NCBI GenBank assembly: GCA_002224055.1
Contig: AZLU01000271.1
Coordinates: forward strand, 1-51,583
Length of the DNA: 51,583 bases
From: Pezizomycotina sp. ARF18
Lineage: Eukaryota > Ascomycota
Direction: 5' to 3'
Under the pieces are notes generated by a model, which was not told where the DNA came from, ran no database searches, and saw only the letters and a program-made list of their open reading frames with translations. The translations under genes were made by a program, and so were the position numbers. Below are positions 32,453 through 44,851 of this stretch, in pieces (position 1 is the first letter of the stretch; each line of letters starts with the position of its first letter).

Positions 32453-34776
32453 ATGGCGCCAACCGCTGACGACATCGCTCGATCTGACGAGCTGCGTGAC
32501 CAAGGCAATATTTATTTCAAAAAAAAGTTCGCGTCGCCCTCTTGCCTCAAACTCACACGTCCTCTGGCCGTACTAACATCGTCCCTCTTGACTCTAATTG
32601 GAACTATTCTTAGGGACTTCGCCGCCGCCTACGCTTCCTATACCGCCGCCATCTCCCTGAACAATTCCTCCGCGGTTCTCTACTGTAACCGCGCCGCCGC
32701 CCTCATGCACCTCCCAAATCCCGTCCGCAGCTCGCCGTAATTGACGCCGACCGCGCCATTGCCCTCGACCCGACGTGGGCCAAACCGCACACGCGCAAAG
32801 CCGGCGCTCTCATGAGACTCGACCGCTTCACCGAGGCTCTCGACGCGTATGAAATAGCGCTATCCTACGAAAAGGACAAGTCAAAACGGAAAGCGCTTGA
32901 ATCATCACTATCCGACGCCAGATGCAAAAAGACGAACAGGAAAGGGAAATAAAGCGAAAGGAGGGTCGGGCGATTAATAGCGCTCTGCTGGCGCCGCCGG
33001 GTTTACAGATCGCGACGATGTTCAGAAGAAGCTTAGGAGAAAAGTAGCATGAGGAGCGCCCACGGTGACTACAACGAGCTAGAGGTCATAAGCGAGATGG
33101 GGGAGCAGGTTACGGCAGACAACGTTACGGTCGGCAACAATAACAATAATAGTAATGCTAATGACGAGGATGAGGTTTACTACCCGCCGCTCGGCACGGC
33201 AATGAGGAAGCTGTGGCTGGCGCACAGGCTATGGACGGTTGTCAGGCCGATCATGGAGCGAGAATTCAATCGCGACGAGAACGGGGAGGTACAAGGGAGG
33301 GCAGGAACGCTGCTAGTCTTAACATCCGCGCTTGTTGAAGATCCTCGGACAATGCTGCTGGATACAAAGTTCGACTCCGAGAAAATCGAGAACATGCTCG
33401 ATTTCGAGCGCAAGCAGTCTAAAGCCCCCGACAAGAACGCCACGATCCTAGAAATAATATCCGACCTAAACTCCCGCCTGACTGCCGCTGGCGATGAAAC
33501 CAAAGGTTGGAACTCCGTCAAATCCGCACTTGGCGTCGCAATCCGCGCGTTCTTCTTCGAGGGGATGACGGCCAGCATGGGCGAATCCTTCAACGACAAG
33601 GACAACGACGCCGCCGCAGTCTCCTTCAGTAAGGCCATCGGACTACTAGAAGCGTCGCGGATACAGTGGGCGAAGGTTGCGCCACACGTACGTGGCCTAA
33701 CTTTACAAGAAACTATGCTCCGTGGTATCAAAACGTGCTTCGGCATGCACCTCATGGACCGGTTCATACGCCGCTATCCGGAGCGCGACAATCCCCGCTA
33801 CATGCTTCCACGTCCAACAGAAGCACAGATAATCCGCGACAATCTCCTCCTAGACAAAGTCGAAGAATTGGCATCCTGGCTTCTCGACTCCTGCTCCCGC
33901 GACCGTCGGCCTCGAGTCACGGAAGAGACAAGGGCGACGTCGTCGACATGTATACTGCGCACTGGCAGTACCCGCGCGCAAAAGGCTACTTTCTCAAGGG
34001 TTTCGTAGAAATGCAACGCGGTATGGGTCCCACGAAAACCGGTCTCCGTCAATTCGGCCCGCGAGACCGCAGCAGCCCCTGGGTCGGCAACCCCGGCCAC
34101 CTCGGCCTCGCAGCCATAAACTTTGCAAAGCAGCCGCGTGGTTCCCGCTCGACGAACCCGACGCGTGGACTCGCTCTGGTACGCGATGCTAGCGATGCTA
34201 AACGCGGCGCGTTCTATATTGCAGACTTACACGTATTATACACCATCGCCGTGCGCTCGCAGGAGAACGTTTGTCAGTACCTCGACAACAGCGCCGCCTT
34301 CCACCCTGGAAAGGAGCTCGCGGAGGGTATCAGAGATATGGTCGAGGGGACGGGCCCGAACCGCGTTGCAACGCGATAATGATATGGGAGAGCGAGCGCA
34401 ACGGTAAGAATATTGTGAGGGATGAGGATAATTGGGACGGTATGAACGAGTGGTTGGAGCATGTCTTTTCCGGCGGCGATAGGGATGAAGGGTGGGGATA
34501 CCACTCGTAAGTGGTGTAATAAAGGAAGTCGAGATGGAAAGGACGGGGCTCGAGGCGCGGAGAGGGTCGGAGACGTATGGGGTATGCTGGACGAAGAGGT
34601 ATGTTATACATTCTTGATACATTTAGGATAAGGCTCGAAAAGTGACTATATGGGCCTAGAACACACAGCTAACGTCTGATGATCTTTAGTTGAAACTGGA
34701 CTATGAAGACGCCGTAAGGGAGGAAGAGATTCGTTCAGTGATCCCGCCGACTCCTAAGGTGACCGTGTCATCCTAA
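32453..34776 (+). CDS. TPR-repeat protein (frameshifted)
   Basis: Begins MAPTADDIARSDELRDQGN. An intron (32527-32613) joins FKKK to DFAAAYASYTAAI, a classic TPR helix pair. One missing C near 32727 then leads to QLAVIDADRAIALDPTW and FTEALDAYEIALSYEKDK, the second and third TPR helices. This is the usual three-motif TPR clamp near residues 10-125. A long helical C-terminal part follows (33049-34008, TLLVLTSALVEDPRTMLLD, LQETMLRGIKTCFGMHLMD). After more frame changes comes DNWDGMNEWLEHVFSGGD. An intron at 34599-34689 (GTATGT, GCTAAC branch) joins GMLDEE to LKLDYEDAVREEEI, and it stops at 34776. TPR domains mediate protein-protein binding; an intracellular scaffold role is likely, the partner unknown. 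Confidence 0.72.
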
Positions 34777-36042
34777 GAGGCATCGCACCAATGCAATATG
34801 TGAAGAAGGTAGGATCAACGTGGTTGAATTAACACGAATAAACAAACGCTAGAAACGAATTCATTTACACGCTTAATGAACGACAATTTTGCATTTACAC
34901 GGGAAAGATTCTTGAAAGCATTCTCGCCTCGCAGCAGTTTTAATATAATGACTGATGATGGCAATGGTAATGGTTATGGTTATAATATACTTCTCTATAT
35001 CTTTCTCTAATTTTCATGACGATTTTATTTTCCTTCCCCCCCCGGCTACAAGGACACTCTTTTGGCTGTATGCATATGACGTTTTAATACACCGCACAGC
35101 GAATAATAGAATATTTTAATACGGTTTCCACACGAGAACTGATCGGGTTTTCGGAGTAATGATGGCCTACCAGTGAAAATGGACAATAGGTAGACATAGA
35201 GGTAAACGCCTCTATTCTGTACATACTTAGGTACGAACGCGGGTCGATTCGAGGCCATGCTATTGAGTTTCTTCATGATCGTAATGCCTGAATTCCGATG
35301 CGGTTCTCACGTCCGTGAGTGAACATGCATAGGAGAAATGTCAAAATCCTCTGTATAACGCTTTCTCTTCGGCGATATTCCTATTTATCCTTGCCATTCC
35401 ATCTTGCTATTGCCTTCGCTGAACACTTTACACGGCGCGGTTCATATCTCCGTCCATACAGAAAATATTGCGATGAGCTCGCCGTGGCTGTGTTCAAACA
35501 CCACGAACGCCACTGAGCAGTTTGGCTGCTTGCCAGTGAAATCCTTGCAACCAACTGCCTAGGAAGGATGTGGAGAAATAAAGCATATGGCAAGGAAAAA
35601 GATTTTCTAAAGTAGTGAGTGAGGGATTCGATTCGCGGGCTTCTCGCCTGCTCATTCGCCCACAACGCTCTAGGGAATTATTGGCGAATCTTCTTCCGGC
35701 TCGACTCGCAGGTGTGGAGCCAGGACCAACAGCCCAACCAAGGAAAAATCTGACCTCATGATCAACAAGGCCAGCAACGCTAGACCCAATTGCGGCGAGG
35801 ATCATAACGAAAGTTGAGTGTCTCTCCAAAGACACTTGTGGTTGCTGGTTGCTGAGTATGCCTAGAGCGCCGTGAGCGCTTCTTTTTGCCAGAGTGGACC
35901 CTTGAGGATTGGTAGCGAACTGTCTTCGAGGTGTGTGAGTATATAAACAGAGGAATGTTTCTCGCTCTCGTAAGCCAGAAGGAATGCTGGCAGGATCGTA
36001 CTGGTCAGCGGCAAAATATTATCGACGTACATACTCGGAATT
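34777..36042. other. Gene-free spacer
   Basis: Minus frames at 35494-35835 and 35862-36110 have hydrophobic stretches but no start context, introns or family match. Confidence 0.4.
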
Positions 36043-36650
36043 TTGCCTTCGAATGAAAATTTTCCGTTCCGAGCCGATTTCACCTTGAGTAGAACCGCAT
36101 TACAAGACAAATATACTTTCTATAAGAACATATCTTTCATCGTTGCTTTCCTCTTTCCCGGGGGATCTTGCGTTTTCTCCGCCAAAGGGATTCAGATTCA
36201 CCAGCTTTCGCTTGCGGATCCAGCAGACAGAACCCAAAAACTCTTCAGAACAATCTTTCCGGAATAAAATGAACGCAATGTTCCCTTGGCGACTACAACG
36301 GAACTCCGTAGGTGAACTACGCCTGAAACGGTTGCACTACTACGACGATTCCCGCCGGAAGCAGACGAAACTGCCCTTCAAGTTGCCTTTCAGCTATCAC
36401 AACAAACAAAAGAAGAGACAACCGGCGCGCGAGAGGGAAGTCGTCTGTGGGTGAACTCATAAGCAAAGGCGACGAAATCATCATTCGAACCGAAGATCCG
36501 ACCAGGCACCGTATTAGGGAACAGTTTGGAGAGGTTCGAACTTCGGAGGCTGAAGTTGACAATTCGGTAAATAGGCGATTTTGGGAAGGCGAAAACTTGG
36601 GTGTACACGATCGATTGGCGTTTTGGGAGTCTGGTTCACGACAGCGATAA
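36043..36650 (+). CDS. Possible eroded coding region, unknown
   Basis: Three overlapping plus frames (36043-36267, 36143-36454, 36447-36650) give protein-like segments. Examples are KRLHYYDDSRRKQTKLPFK and ELISKGDEIIIRTEDPTRH followed by REQFGEVRTSEAEVD. The joint near 36440 fits one missing base. There is no recognisable domain. It may be a small hypothetical gene or chance; the opposite strand is also open here. Confidence 0.22.
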
Positions 36651-36654
36651 TGGG

Positions 36655-38140
36655 GTTTTTTTTTTTTTTTTTGTCTTTTCACGAACTTTCTATGTTGATG
36701 TCTATGTTTGTATTCATGTCCTGTTGGTTTTTTATTTTATTTTTCTTACGAAGGCGAAAGGATATCACACCACGAAGAGATGAGTTGTAGTCTCAAAACA
36801 TAGTCCTTGGCACAGCAATAGGTATATCGACGGTTTGAAAAACGAAAGACGACAAAATCCCTCGGACAAGACATTGTATGTGGCCTGGCCCTCTCGCACA
36901 CTGCCAGCAACTGCCTGCAGATCAGTACAGGACTTAGAAAATAACGCGAGATATCACCTGTTACGGATAGGAGTGCCTTGTCGGAGCTCAACATGGACCT
37001 CCGAGTCTCCAGTAACGAAAATACTGTTGATGATGTTCACTGAAAGATGGCGCAAAATATTTGGATAACCAGAACAATATTACTGGTGAATGACTATATA
37101 TCAGAAATTACACACTTGGAAAGTAGCCACCATTCAATATTTTCGTAGGAATCATACATTTACAGTTCGTACTATATCCAAGTACTATATCTAAGTACTA
37201 TGTCCAAGGCACATTTAATTGTCCAAGAAGTCCTAGATTCTCAGCCAGAATGTTCAGGTGCTGCTCCTGTTCGGAAGTCATCATCTCAGCTGTCGACAAT
37301 AAGTTCGCCGTTCCTTTTTAACCAAATATGGTAACTGATGTGAGGTCAAGTGTGGGGATTGGCGATATAGTGTTTTTTGAAACCGAGAACGAAAGGGACA
37401 CATGACGATCTTATACTTTAGATGCCAGAACAACCTTTTGTCGTGGAAGAAATCGCTGCCAATTCAGTCGTTCGATGACCTTTGGAGACATGGCCATGGC
37501 ACCAGCCAGTATATATATTCTCAAAAAACCCTATCTTCATAGAAGTACAGCCTCTCTCACTCTCTCCTTGTAGGGCTGTGATCTCAACTCAGTGATAAAT
37601 CCATGTTTCGCGCTCCCGATCTGAGACTGCGGGGGTAGAAGCGAAACCGCTAACGGTATTGGCGACTCTTATGCCGATTACTTGGCTTAGCTGTAAACGA
37701 TCGATCATATGTTTGAGAGTGAGTTAGATGATCAATCACATCATGACAGACAAAATATCGAATATCGGGTAGTATATATAACGCAAGGATATGGCATATC
37801 TTAGAATCATAATCTGTGCATTTCTATCAGTTCTGATTACTAGTCGGCTTCGAAGAAGACATCGTGCCGAAAGAGAAGCTTAGAGGATTACGAACGGCAG
37901 GCCGTTTACTGCTACCACGACTTTACGTTTTATGAAATTACAGCTTTACAGTGCTTCGGTTTTCTAATTCCACAAATATCTACCAAAACTTTGTCCTTCG
38001 AGTCAAGGCGTACGACAGTTTAGGTCGTAAAAATGGCTTCGACATCAAATCTCATATCCACACATTCGCCACTGCAAACCAAAATGATGGTAACAACTAT
38101 CACTTAAGAACATTCCCAATCAAACGTGTAATCCAAACGT
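36655..38140. other. Gene-free spacer
   Basis: Holds a T15 run near 36660 and a 13-base tandem triplet at 37171-37209. I see no gene. Confidence 0.4.
37171..37209. repeat. Three tandem 13-base units
   Basis: ACTATATCCAAGT, ACTATATCTAAGT and ACTATGTCCAAGG in direct succession. Confidence 0.85.
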
Positions 38141-39217
38141 ATTAACTTCACCTTAGATCCTAGACATCTGCATGGTATTCTCGCATTCCTCCTCGTCATA
38201 ATCCTAATCTACGTCCGCGTGATCCACCGCTACGGCAAAAGCAATTTCTTCTCCCTCCATTCCTGGCATGCCGCCGATTTCTTCGTCATCCTCTCCTGGA
38301 GCATAACCCTATACCGTGTGATCGATGACGCCTGGTACAACCTCGCCCTACCAGACTACTACGAAGACTTCTCTCTCCGGCAAAAGCTAGCCTTCGCGCA
38401 GTTACAATTCGCGAACCACATCCTCTACTGGACGTCTATGTACTCGATCAAAGCCGCGCTCGTGTGTTTCTTCAGCAAGCTGGTGCCACGAAGCTTAAGG
38501 AGGACATGGTGGGAGTGTGTATCGCCGGGGGTACACTCGTTGCATGCTGGACCTCTACCATCTTGATGACCGTATTCGCGTGCGATCCCGTTAGTTCAAA
38601 CTGGAACGTCGATTTGACAAAGCAATGTTCTCCGGCGTTTTGGATCAAGGGGGATATAATTGAACTCGTGATGCACGTCGGCACCGATCTTATGGGTTCG
38701 TTTCTCCTTATTACCTTCCAGTTAACCATAAAGGCTCCGCTGAAAAGACTCACTTGCAGTCCTTATAATACCATTTTTTTATCCTCCCCCACCTACCCGT
38801 CTCCCGTAAGCACAAGCTCGGCGCCGCGGGCATGTTCTCCCTGGCATCTGCTCTATCGCCTGCATATGCCTGCAAATATGGGCCGTCTTCGCTATGACAG
38901 CGGGCTCGTACGCCATGCGCGCCATTATAACCGACGTAACCACAATCCTCGAGACGACCACTGCGATCAGCGTGGCATGCGTTCCGGCGGTTAAATTTTT
39001 CGTGGTACTATCATGGCAGAAGCAGTCAGGTAAATCTTCCGACGCGGGAAACGAGGACGACCTCGCGCACGCGTTCCAGAGGAGGAGCGAGGCCCTGACG
39101 AAACCTCGGCGGATTATTACTACGATAAACGATGGGCTTGTGGACGTGTACCTCGGCGATGTAGGGCCAGTATTATCGCGGCCACTTACAAACGCTGGAG
39201 CAGTGTTTATAGCGTAG
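38141..39217 (+). CDS. PTH11-like / fungal rhodopsin-domain membrane protein (frameshifted)
   Basis: Multi-pass membrane protein of the large fungal rhodopsin-like family (PTH11-related). The first helix GILAFLLVIILIYVRVIHRY lies at 38174-38233. The conserved helix 2-3 region follows (ADFFVILSWSITLY, MYSIKAALVCFF with KLVP). One missing base near 38496 leads to the helix LVACWTSTILMTVFACDPV with the family's C-D-P and NW (SSNWNVD), then QCSP and a TD-containing helix (HVGTDLMGSFLLITFQLT). A further shift gives HKLGAAGMFSL, then SIACICLQIWAVF and MRAIITDVTTILETT, and a polar cytosolic tail to 39217. No ATG precedes helix 1 in frame, so exon 1 is unresolved. Members act as surface receptors or are uncharacterised; the ligand is unknown. 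Confidence 0.65.
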
Positions 39218-40377
39218 CAACTGATTACACGGGGGAAAGACCACAGGATTACAATATGAATATGGTTTGAAAGGGTCTTAGTCGATGGTCCTGTTATTAA
39301 ACGCTTCGGCATATAATGTCTCCCTATATGTTCAGGACTCAGAATTAGTATCATAATCAGAAGTTATATTCAGGGCTCTTAGCGTCTTTTTTTCTAGGCG
39401 TTGAGGTTCAAAAAGATTTTGATTTTATTTTTTCGTTTTGTATGAGGAATTGTTGGTTTTTGCAAATTCTTTTGCTGTTTTTCGAGGTATCGGGCGCCCT
39501 CTCACCTCGGTAAGTACTCAAGTACTCAAAATGGCCACCACGCTAAAATCCCTGGTTATATTTGATGCAGGTATTTGACTGAAGGTTGGCTAAAAATCAG
39601 CCTTCACTTCGGGGACCTTCCGCTTGGTAGTTATTACCTTGAGGAGGCTGCCGGCCCGCCGCCCGGAGGTCGTCAGCGAATAAGGAAGCGGAAGTGACAC
39701 CGCCTGAAGAAAGAAGATATAACTCATGAGATTGCCTCCCATCGCCATGGCTCGCGATGGACCGCCGGAGAACACCGTGTAACCTAAGTGAATACTCGAT
39801 GGAATTGCCAAAAGCTATGAGGAGACGGGAGCAACCGTCATCGCTTACCCCCTGCTTTATCCTGCGTTACATACGTGATAGATATACATTATATTAACTG
39901 CCGAGGTAAGATCCGTCACCGTCCAAGACGTCGTCGCCAATTTAGCTGGTTTCTTTCATCTAGGAAATTACCGCATCACACACGTGGCGCTCGAGCCTGC
40001 GCCTGATTCGCCGGGCCAGCTTAGATCATGCAAGTAAGCGAATTTCAGCACATAGCGATAAGCAGCAGTAATAATATCCCAACTGCAATCTAAAGTTCAG
40101 ACTCCGTCCGGTCATCGACGTATAGAAGGATATTTGATATGAATAGAGGGGGGGGAATGTTACTGGAATAGCTGTCAGATTCCCCTGTGAGCACGAAAGT
40201 CGAATAAATAATAGAATCAGTTTCCGCTTTGTGAGTGCCATGTCATCGTCTTTCAACTTTGAAAATCTACCTTTAGCTCCGCCGTCTACTAGAATCCTTT
40301 TCGCTTTCGATCTAACGACAAATTTTGCTTGCCTTGACTTGAGTGAAGCTAGACGACGTTGGTCTTAACGCGATCAC
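39218..40377. other. Gene-free spacer between membrane genes
   Basis: No supported gene. The short direct repeat AGTACTCA occurs twice in succession near 39510. Confidence 0.45.
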
Positions 40378-41403
40378 AATGACCGCCACGAGAAAGAACC
40401 CAAGCCTTAATTTCTCATTTTACCAACCGGTCCAATCACTTTGTCCTGTCCTCTCAAATGCGAGAGATTCTTTAGCCATGACACCGGTAATAAACCACGC
40501 GCTGCCGGTCATTGCCAGGAGAACGGCTTCGGGACAATCAACGCAACGACAAGCGGTTCTCCAAGTCCACACGTGGACCCCTACATGGATACTGTTATGG
40601 GTTGCCTGATGACCTTAACATTGCTATCCTAGGCTGCTGCTTGATAGTCTCGGGTATCCTCGCAGGAACCGCTTGATCCTGATTCAACGATAAGCTCGAT
40701 CGCCGGATCGATCGCAAGCGGCCTCTGCTATTACGGCCTCCACGCAAGCATCACTATACCTCTCCACGCCAGACGAATCGCCATAATCTCCGCAGAGATC
40801 GCCTTGGGTGTTCAAGACATCACGTTGTTATTCTACTCGTACTTCCTCTTGAACACCATACTCATGGGCACGCCTAGAAACACTTCTTATTGCTCTCTGG
40901 TTACTTGTTGGAGTCTAGTGGGCACACGAATCGCCATAACTATTAGTATGGATCGTCTAGTACGCGGCGCTAGGTGACGGGATCGATGAACGACCTGAAC
41001 CTAGCCTATTTCGTTCTCCTTGCTCTAGCCGAAATAGTCTCCGCTTGTTTCTGCTTCGCGTGTTCTACGCGCACAAAAACGATCGCGATCCATGGGCCTG
41101 TCATCAAGACGGATCGGCTTCTTCTCACAGTTAACGAGGAGCTCGGAAGTACGTGTTGCGACTTTGGTCGGAGTCGTATAGCCGAGCGGCGTGTTTTAGC
41201 GACGGTGTAACCGACACTAGAAAAATCAATCGATCGGTTGCATTTATCATGGGAACTTCTTCCCGTTAGTTTTGTTGATCGATCTGCTCTCCTCGAGGAT
41301 TACACGTTTGCTAGCCGAACGAAGATACTGGCAGCGGGGAGGATTCGGACCCGGAGTCGGGGATAATGGAGGCACAGGCGATGAGAGGATGGAGGAGGAA
41401 TAA
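40378..41403 (+). CDS. Multi-pass integral membrane protein, uncharacterised fungal family (frameshifted)
   Basis: Segments in several frames make one coherent membrane protein. They are an N-terminal extracellular-looking part (FGTINATTSGSPSPHVDPY, one N-glycosylation site), a helix VMGCLMTLTLL, CCLIVSGILAG, and a long open block 40681-40977 with ARRIAIISAEIALGVQDITL and FYSYFLLNTILMG. Then come DLNLAYFVLLALAEIVSACF, a FFSQLTRSSEVRVATL loop and a last helix FFPLVLLIDLLSSRITRLL with a Gly/Asp/Glu tail ending at 41403. The start at 40378 is the least certain part. The layout (about seven helices) resembles uncharacterised fungal integral membrane proteins; it does not share the rhodopsin-family motifs of the 38-kb gene. 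Confidence 0.5.
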
Positions 41404-43410
41404 TAGATGCAGCATGACGGTCGGTGTGGGTGGTGGATAGGGCCGGCAGATACTTTAAGAAGGGACTTCAGCATGTACTTGGGAAAGGGAATAAGCACGA
41501 AAGATTCTATTACGACGTCAGAATTGCAGCCACCAGCGGAGGCAAAATCTAAGCACACTTGAGGCAAGCGGCCTTACTATTATCCTTCAATGAATGTGAC
41601 TGCGTATGCTAGTCCCAAATCCCCGACCGTTAGATAAGGGGAAAACAAGAATGAAACTTTTTTTTTTTTCTTTTTCAAAATATCTTATTGTTTTTCTAGT
41701 CCTATCGCTTTGGCGTACTGGTTGTCACTCGGCCTTAACATTTTGTTTGTAAATAGTTTATCATTGAGTACTGATTGTTCGGCAGGATTCTATTTCCTTT
41801 TTCTGAAATACTATCATCTTGTCCTAAACAATGTTAATATTATAGATTATGTAGCACGAAATATGTGTATAAGAGAAATTGACTGTATAGCCACTGGAAT
41901 ACTGTAGATGAACACTTATTCGCAAACGCGCGCAGTATCAGAAGTCGAAAGATTCTAGTGCTTAAAAACCTGATTGTGAAACTTACAATCGAATATCGGG
42001 TCAGTTTTCCTTCCCGCTCGTATAAGCTTTCAGAAATCCTGGTATAATCTGTATAAATCTGGTGCTAGTGCAATTCAAGTTAATTAAGAAAGCATCTTCA
42101 GGGTTCTATTGTTTATCACAAGCGTATAGCAGTTTTATGATTGACTGGAACTTCAACCTGAAACCCCCAAAAAGGCCCGCTTGAAAAGGAACCATGAGAG
42201 AATATAAAGTGGTCTGTTCTCATGCTATGGTGTATGATGTGTGCCGATAGACGTCTCCAACTGGTTTCAAATCTAACAATCACACCGTGGGTCCAGCTCG
42301 CGTCGGAGGATCTTCAGGTTAGTTTCCGACTGAAAAGAAAGTTATTTAGGGCTTAACACCGGGATGTACGAGCCATCATTTTCCTTCAGACGCAAGAGGA
42401 CGCGATAAGCATTGTTTATTAGCAACGCCTCGGAAAGCGTAAACTTCTATTGCGATGAACGGCCTGTATATGATTACTTATAACTGTAAACCATGGTTCC
42501 GAGGATTATCAGGTCTTGATAGGATCAGACAGAAGATCGAATACTGTTATAGCGGAGGAAAAAGGGGTGAGTACTCAATCGCGTATTTGGCATGTCCTGT
42601 GCCCGCGGTCCGTTTACATGCAAAGGGAAGCTTCTCTATCGCGCACAATAATAATAGTCTAAACGTCATGGTCATTTGTAAAGAAAATCAAAGAATTCCA
42701 TGAATACAGGAAAGATCTGGCGATATTCCTTAAGTCCGTCGGTGATATATACACCCCAATTGCGCTAAATCTTCCCCAACGTAAGGAGAAACACGCTTTC
42801 TTCATTGCCCTCGGGTAAGTAAGCATCTAGTCCGTGGCGCTGGCGCTGGTTGGAAACCCGTAGAAGCCTCAACGTGTAACAGGGGCCATCACAGCGAACG
42901 TAACACAATACGTAATGAACATAGTGGTAGTATTATGTGCCGCTAATCTCAAGGAAACTATATGTGCCCAGACCAGTCACGCGACCTCTTGTATACTATT
43001 TCCGATTGACATTCGATTCTCTTGGTACGTTAGCACAGGAAAGACTAAGAGACGTGATATTATTGCTCCGGGGTAAATGCTTGTTTTTTTCACGGTAAGG
43101 ATGTGCTACTCGTTCCAATCAACCATTTTCCTGCCGTCAACGGTCACAGACATCCTCGTCATGGAACGATGATACATCACGTCAACAAGGTATCCACGCA
43201 CATCCCCCCTAAATAATGCTTATTTTGACATCAGCCAATGGATGCCCTATTGTGACTTCACGCCTTGGAACCGTTGCCTTGGCCCCTTGGCGATATAGTA
43301 CAGTATCGAATCGGAATTTCGTCTGATAGCTAGACGCACAGGCTGGACGGCTGGTCTAAGCATGTTGTCCATGACCACCAGACCAGCTTGGCATCGAGGA
43401 TAGGAAGTGT
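41404..43410. other. Gene-free spacer
   Basis: Contains a T12 run near 41660. Open frames at 41710 and 42455 show no domain, signal peptide or intron support. Confidence 0.45.
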
Positions 43411-43419
43411 CTATATAAA
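43411..43419 (+). promoter_or_regulatory. TATA box of the secreted repeat protein gene
   Basis: CTATATAAA lies 330 bases before the start codon, implying a leader of about 300 bases. Confidence 0.6.
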
Positions 43420-43489
43420 CCACCTGTTAGCTGCCTGGGCTTTCATTCCCTTCCTTAATCATCCATTGGGTCATTCAACATCAACTACA

Positions 43490-43579
43490 TACTATTACAT
43501 TCTTCTCGATCACCGCTGTGCGGTCTCTTTTCAATACTATTACATTCTTTTCGATCACCGCTGTGCGGTCTCTTTTCAT
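43490..43579 (+). repeat. 45-base tandem duplication with hairpins in the 5' leader
   Basis: Two 45-base copies (43490-43534, 43535-43579) differ at two positions. Each contains ACCGC-TGT-GCGGT, a perfect 5-bp stem (43512-43524, 43557-43569). A related palindrome CCGCTGAGCGG follows at 43601-43611. All three lie in the likely transcribed leader. Confidence 0.85.
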
Positions 43580-43746
43580 AAACTTTCCATTCTACAACTG
43601 CCGCTGAGCGGATTTTGCAATACCCTTTTTTTTTTTATTTTTTTTTTTTTAAAAAGAAAAACAACATCACGACTTTTCTACCAACTTTTCTACATCTCCC
43701 TCATCTGTTCTCTAGATAATTCTCCATTCATTAGAAATTTACCAAA

Positions 43747-44851
43747 ATGAAGTTCGCACTCTCCGTCGCCACCGGCTTCGTCGTCGCCACCGTCGTCTCA
43801 GCGCTTCCACACGCTCTCGCGCTGAATGACCTCCAAGCCCGCTCCCATAACCTCGTCCGCGCGGAAGAGCCAGACTTCGCCAAGCGTGATACCAGCTTCG
43901 GCATCCTCGCAAGGCATGAGCAGCAGGCCGCCGGCAACCAGGCCGATCAAGCTCAAGCCGGTCAAGCAAAGGCCGCCGGAGCTAAGAAGGCTAAGAACGG
44001 CAAAAAGGGGAAGAAGGCTAAGGGGAAAAAGAAGGCTGCTGAACAAGCTGCCGCCCAAAAAGCTGTCGCCCAAAAAGCTGCCGCCCAAAAAGCTGCCGCC
44101 CAAAAGCTGCTCAAGCCGGTCAAGCAAAGGCCGCCGGAGCTAAGAAGGCTAAGAACGGCAAAAAGGGGAAGAAGACTAAGAACGGCAAAAAGGGGAAGAA
44201 GGCTAAGGGGAAAAAGAAGGCTGCTGAACAAGCTGCCGCCCAAAAGGCTGCACAAGGTGCACAAGGTGCCAACGCCGGCCAAGCTGCTAATGCAGGGGCT
44301 GTCAAGGCTGGTGCAGCTATGAATGCTCAGCAAGCTGGCCAGGCTGCGAATGCTGGAAATGGCGCTCAGCAAGCAGCACAAGCTGGTCAGAACGGCCAGC
44401 AGGGTGCAAACGCGAACCAAGCCGCTCAGGCAGGCCAGAAGGGAGGAAAGAAGAACAATAAGAAGAACAATAAGAAGAACCAGCAGAACCAGCAGAACCA
44501 GCAGAACCAGAACCAGAACGCCGCCAACGCTGGACAGAACGTCAACGCTGGGCAGAACGCCAACGCCGGACAGAATGCTAATGGCGGAATGCACTCCAAT
44601 GGTGGACAGAATGCCAATGCTGCTCAAAACGGCCAGAACAACGCCAGAACAACGGCCAGAACAACGGCCAGAACAACAATCAGAACAATATGAACCGTCA
44701 GCAAGGCCAAAATGCCGGTTCTAAGCAAGGTTCTAATGCCGGACAGAACCAAGGATCTGGAAATGGACAGCAGCTTAATGGAGGTGCCTAATCTGCTAAT
44801 GGCGCCGAGAATGCTGGCAATGCTGGTTCTGCCGAGGAGTCTGCAGCTTAA
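43747..44851 (+). CDS. Secreted Ala/Lys/Gln/Asn repeat protein with possible Kex2 site (frameshifted)
   Basis: Starts MKFALSVATGFVVATVVSAL, a strong signal peptide. A pro-like segment contains LQARSHNLVR and a dibasic FAKRDTS, a candidate Kex2 cleavage site near residue 48. The rest is low-complexity: Lys/Ala/Gly blocks (KKAKNGKKGKKAKGKKK), an AAAQK repeat, then Gln/Asn/Gly/Ala repeats (NQQNQQNQQNQ, GQNANAGQNANAGQ). Frame is lost where one CCCAAAAAG repeat has four A instead of five (about 44103), and again where AACAACGG lacks one G (about 44645). Correcting both gives Gln/Asn repeats to the end. The in-frame stop at 44789 may be real; otherwise it ends at 44851. Likely a wall-associated or processed secreted protein. 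Confidence 0.72.

Noticed and set aside
33180-33767. 195-codon minus-strand frame
   Set aside because: Shadow of the TPR gene's C-terminal domain, low in protein-like features (Ser/Arg/Val bias).
43962-44627. 221-codon Leu/Val/Ser-rich minus-strand frame that could look like a membrane protein
   Set aside because: It is the reverse reading of the Ala/Lys/Gln/Asn repeats of the secreted protein; the hydrophobicity comes from the complement of the repeat codons.
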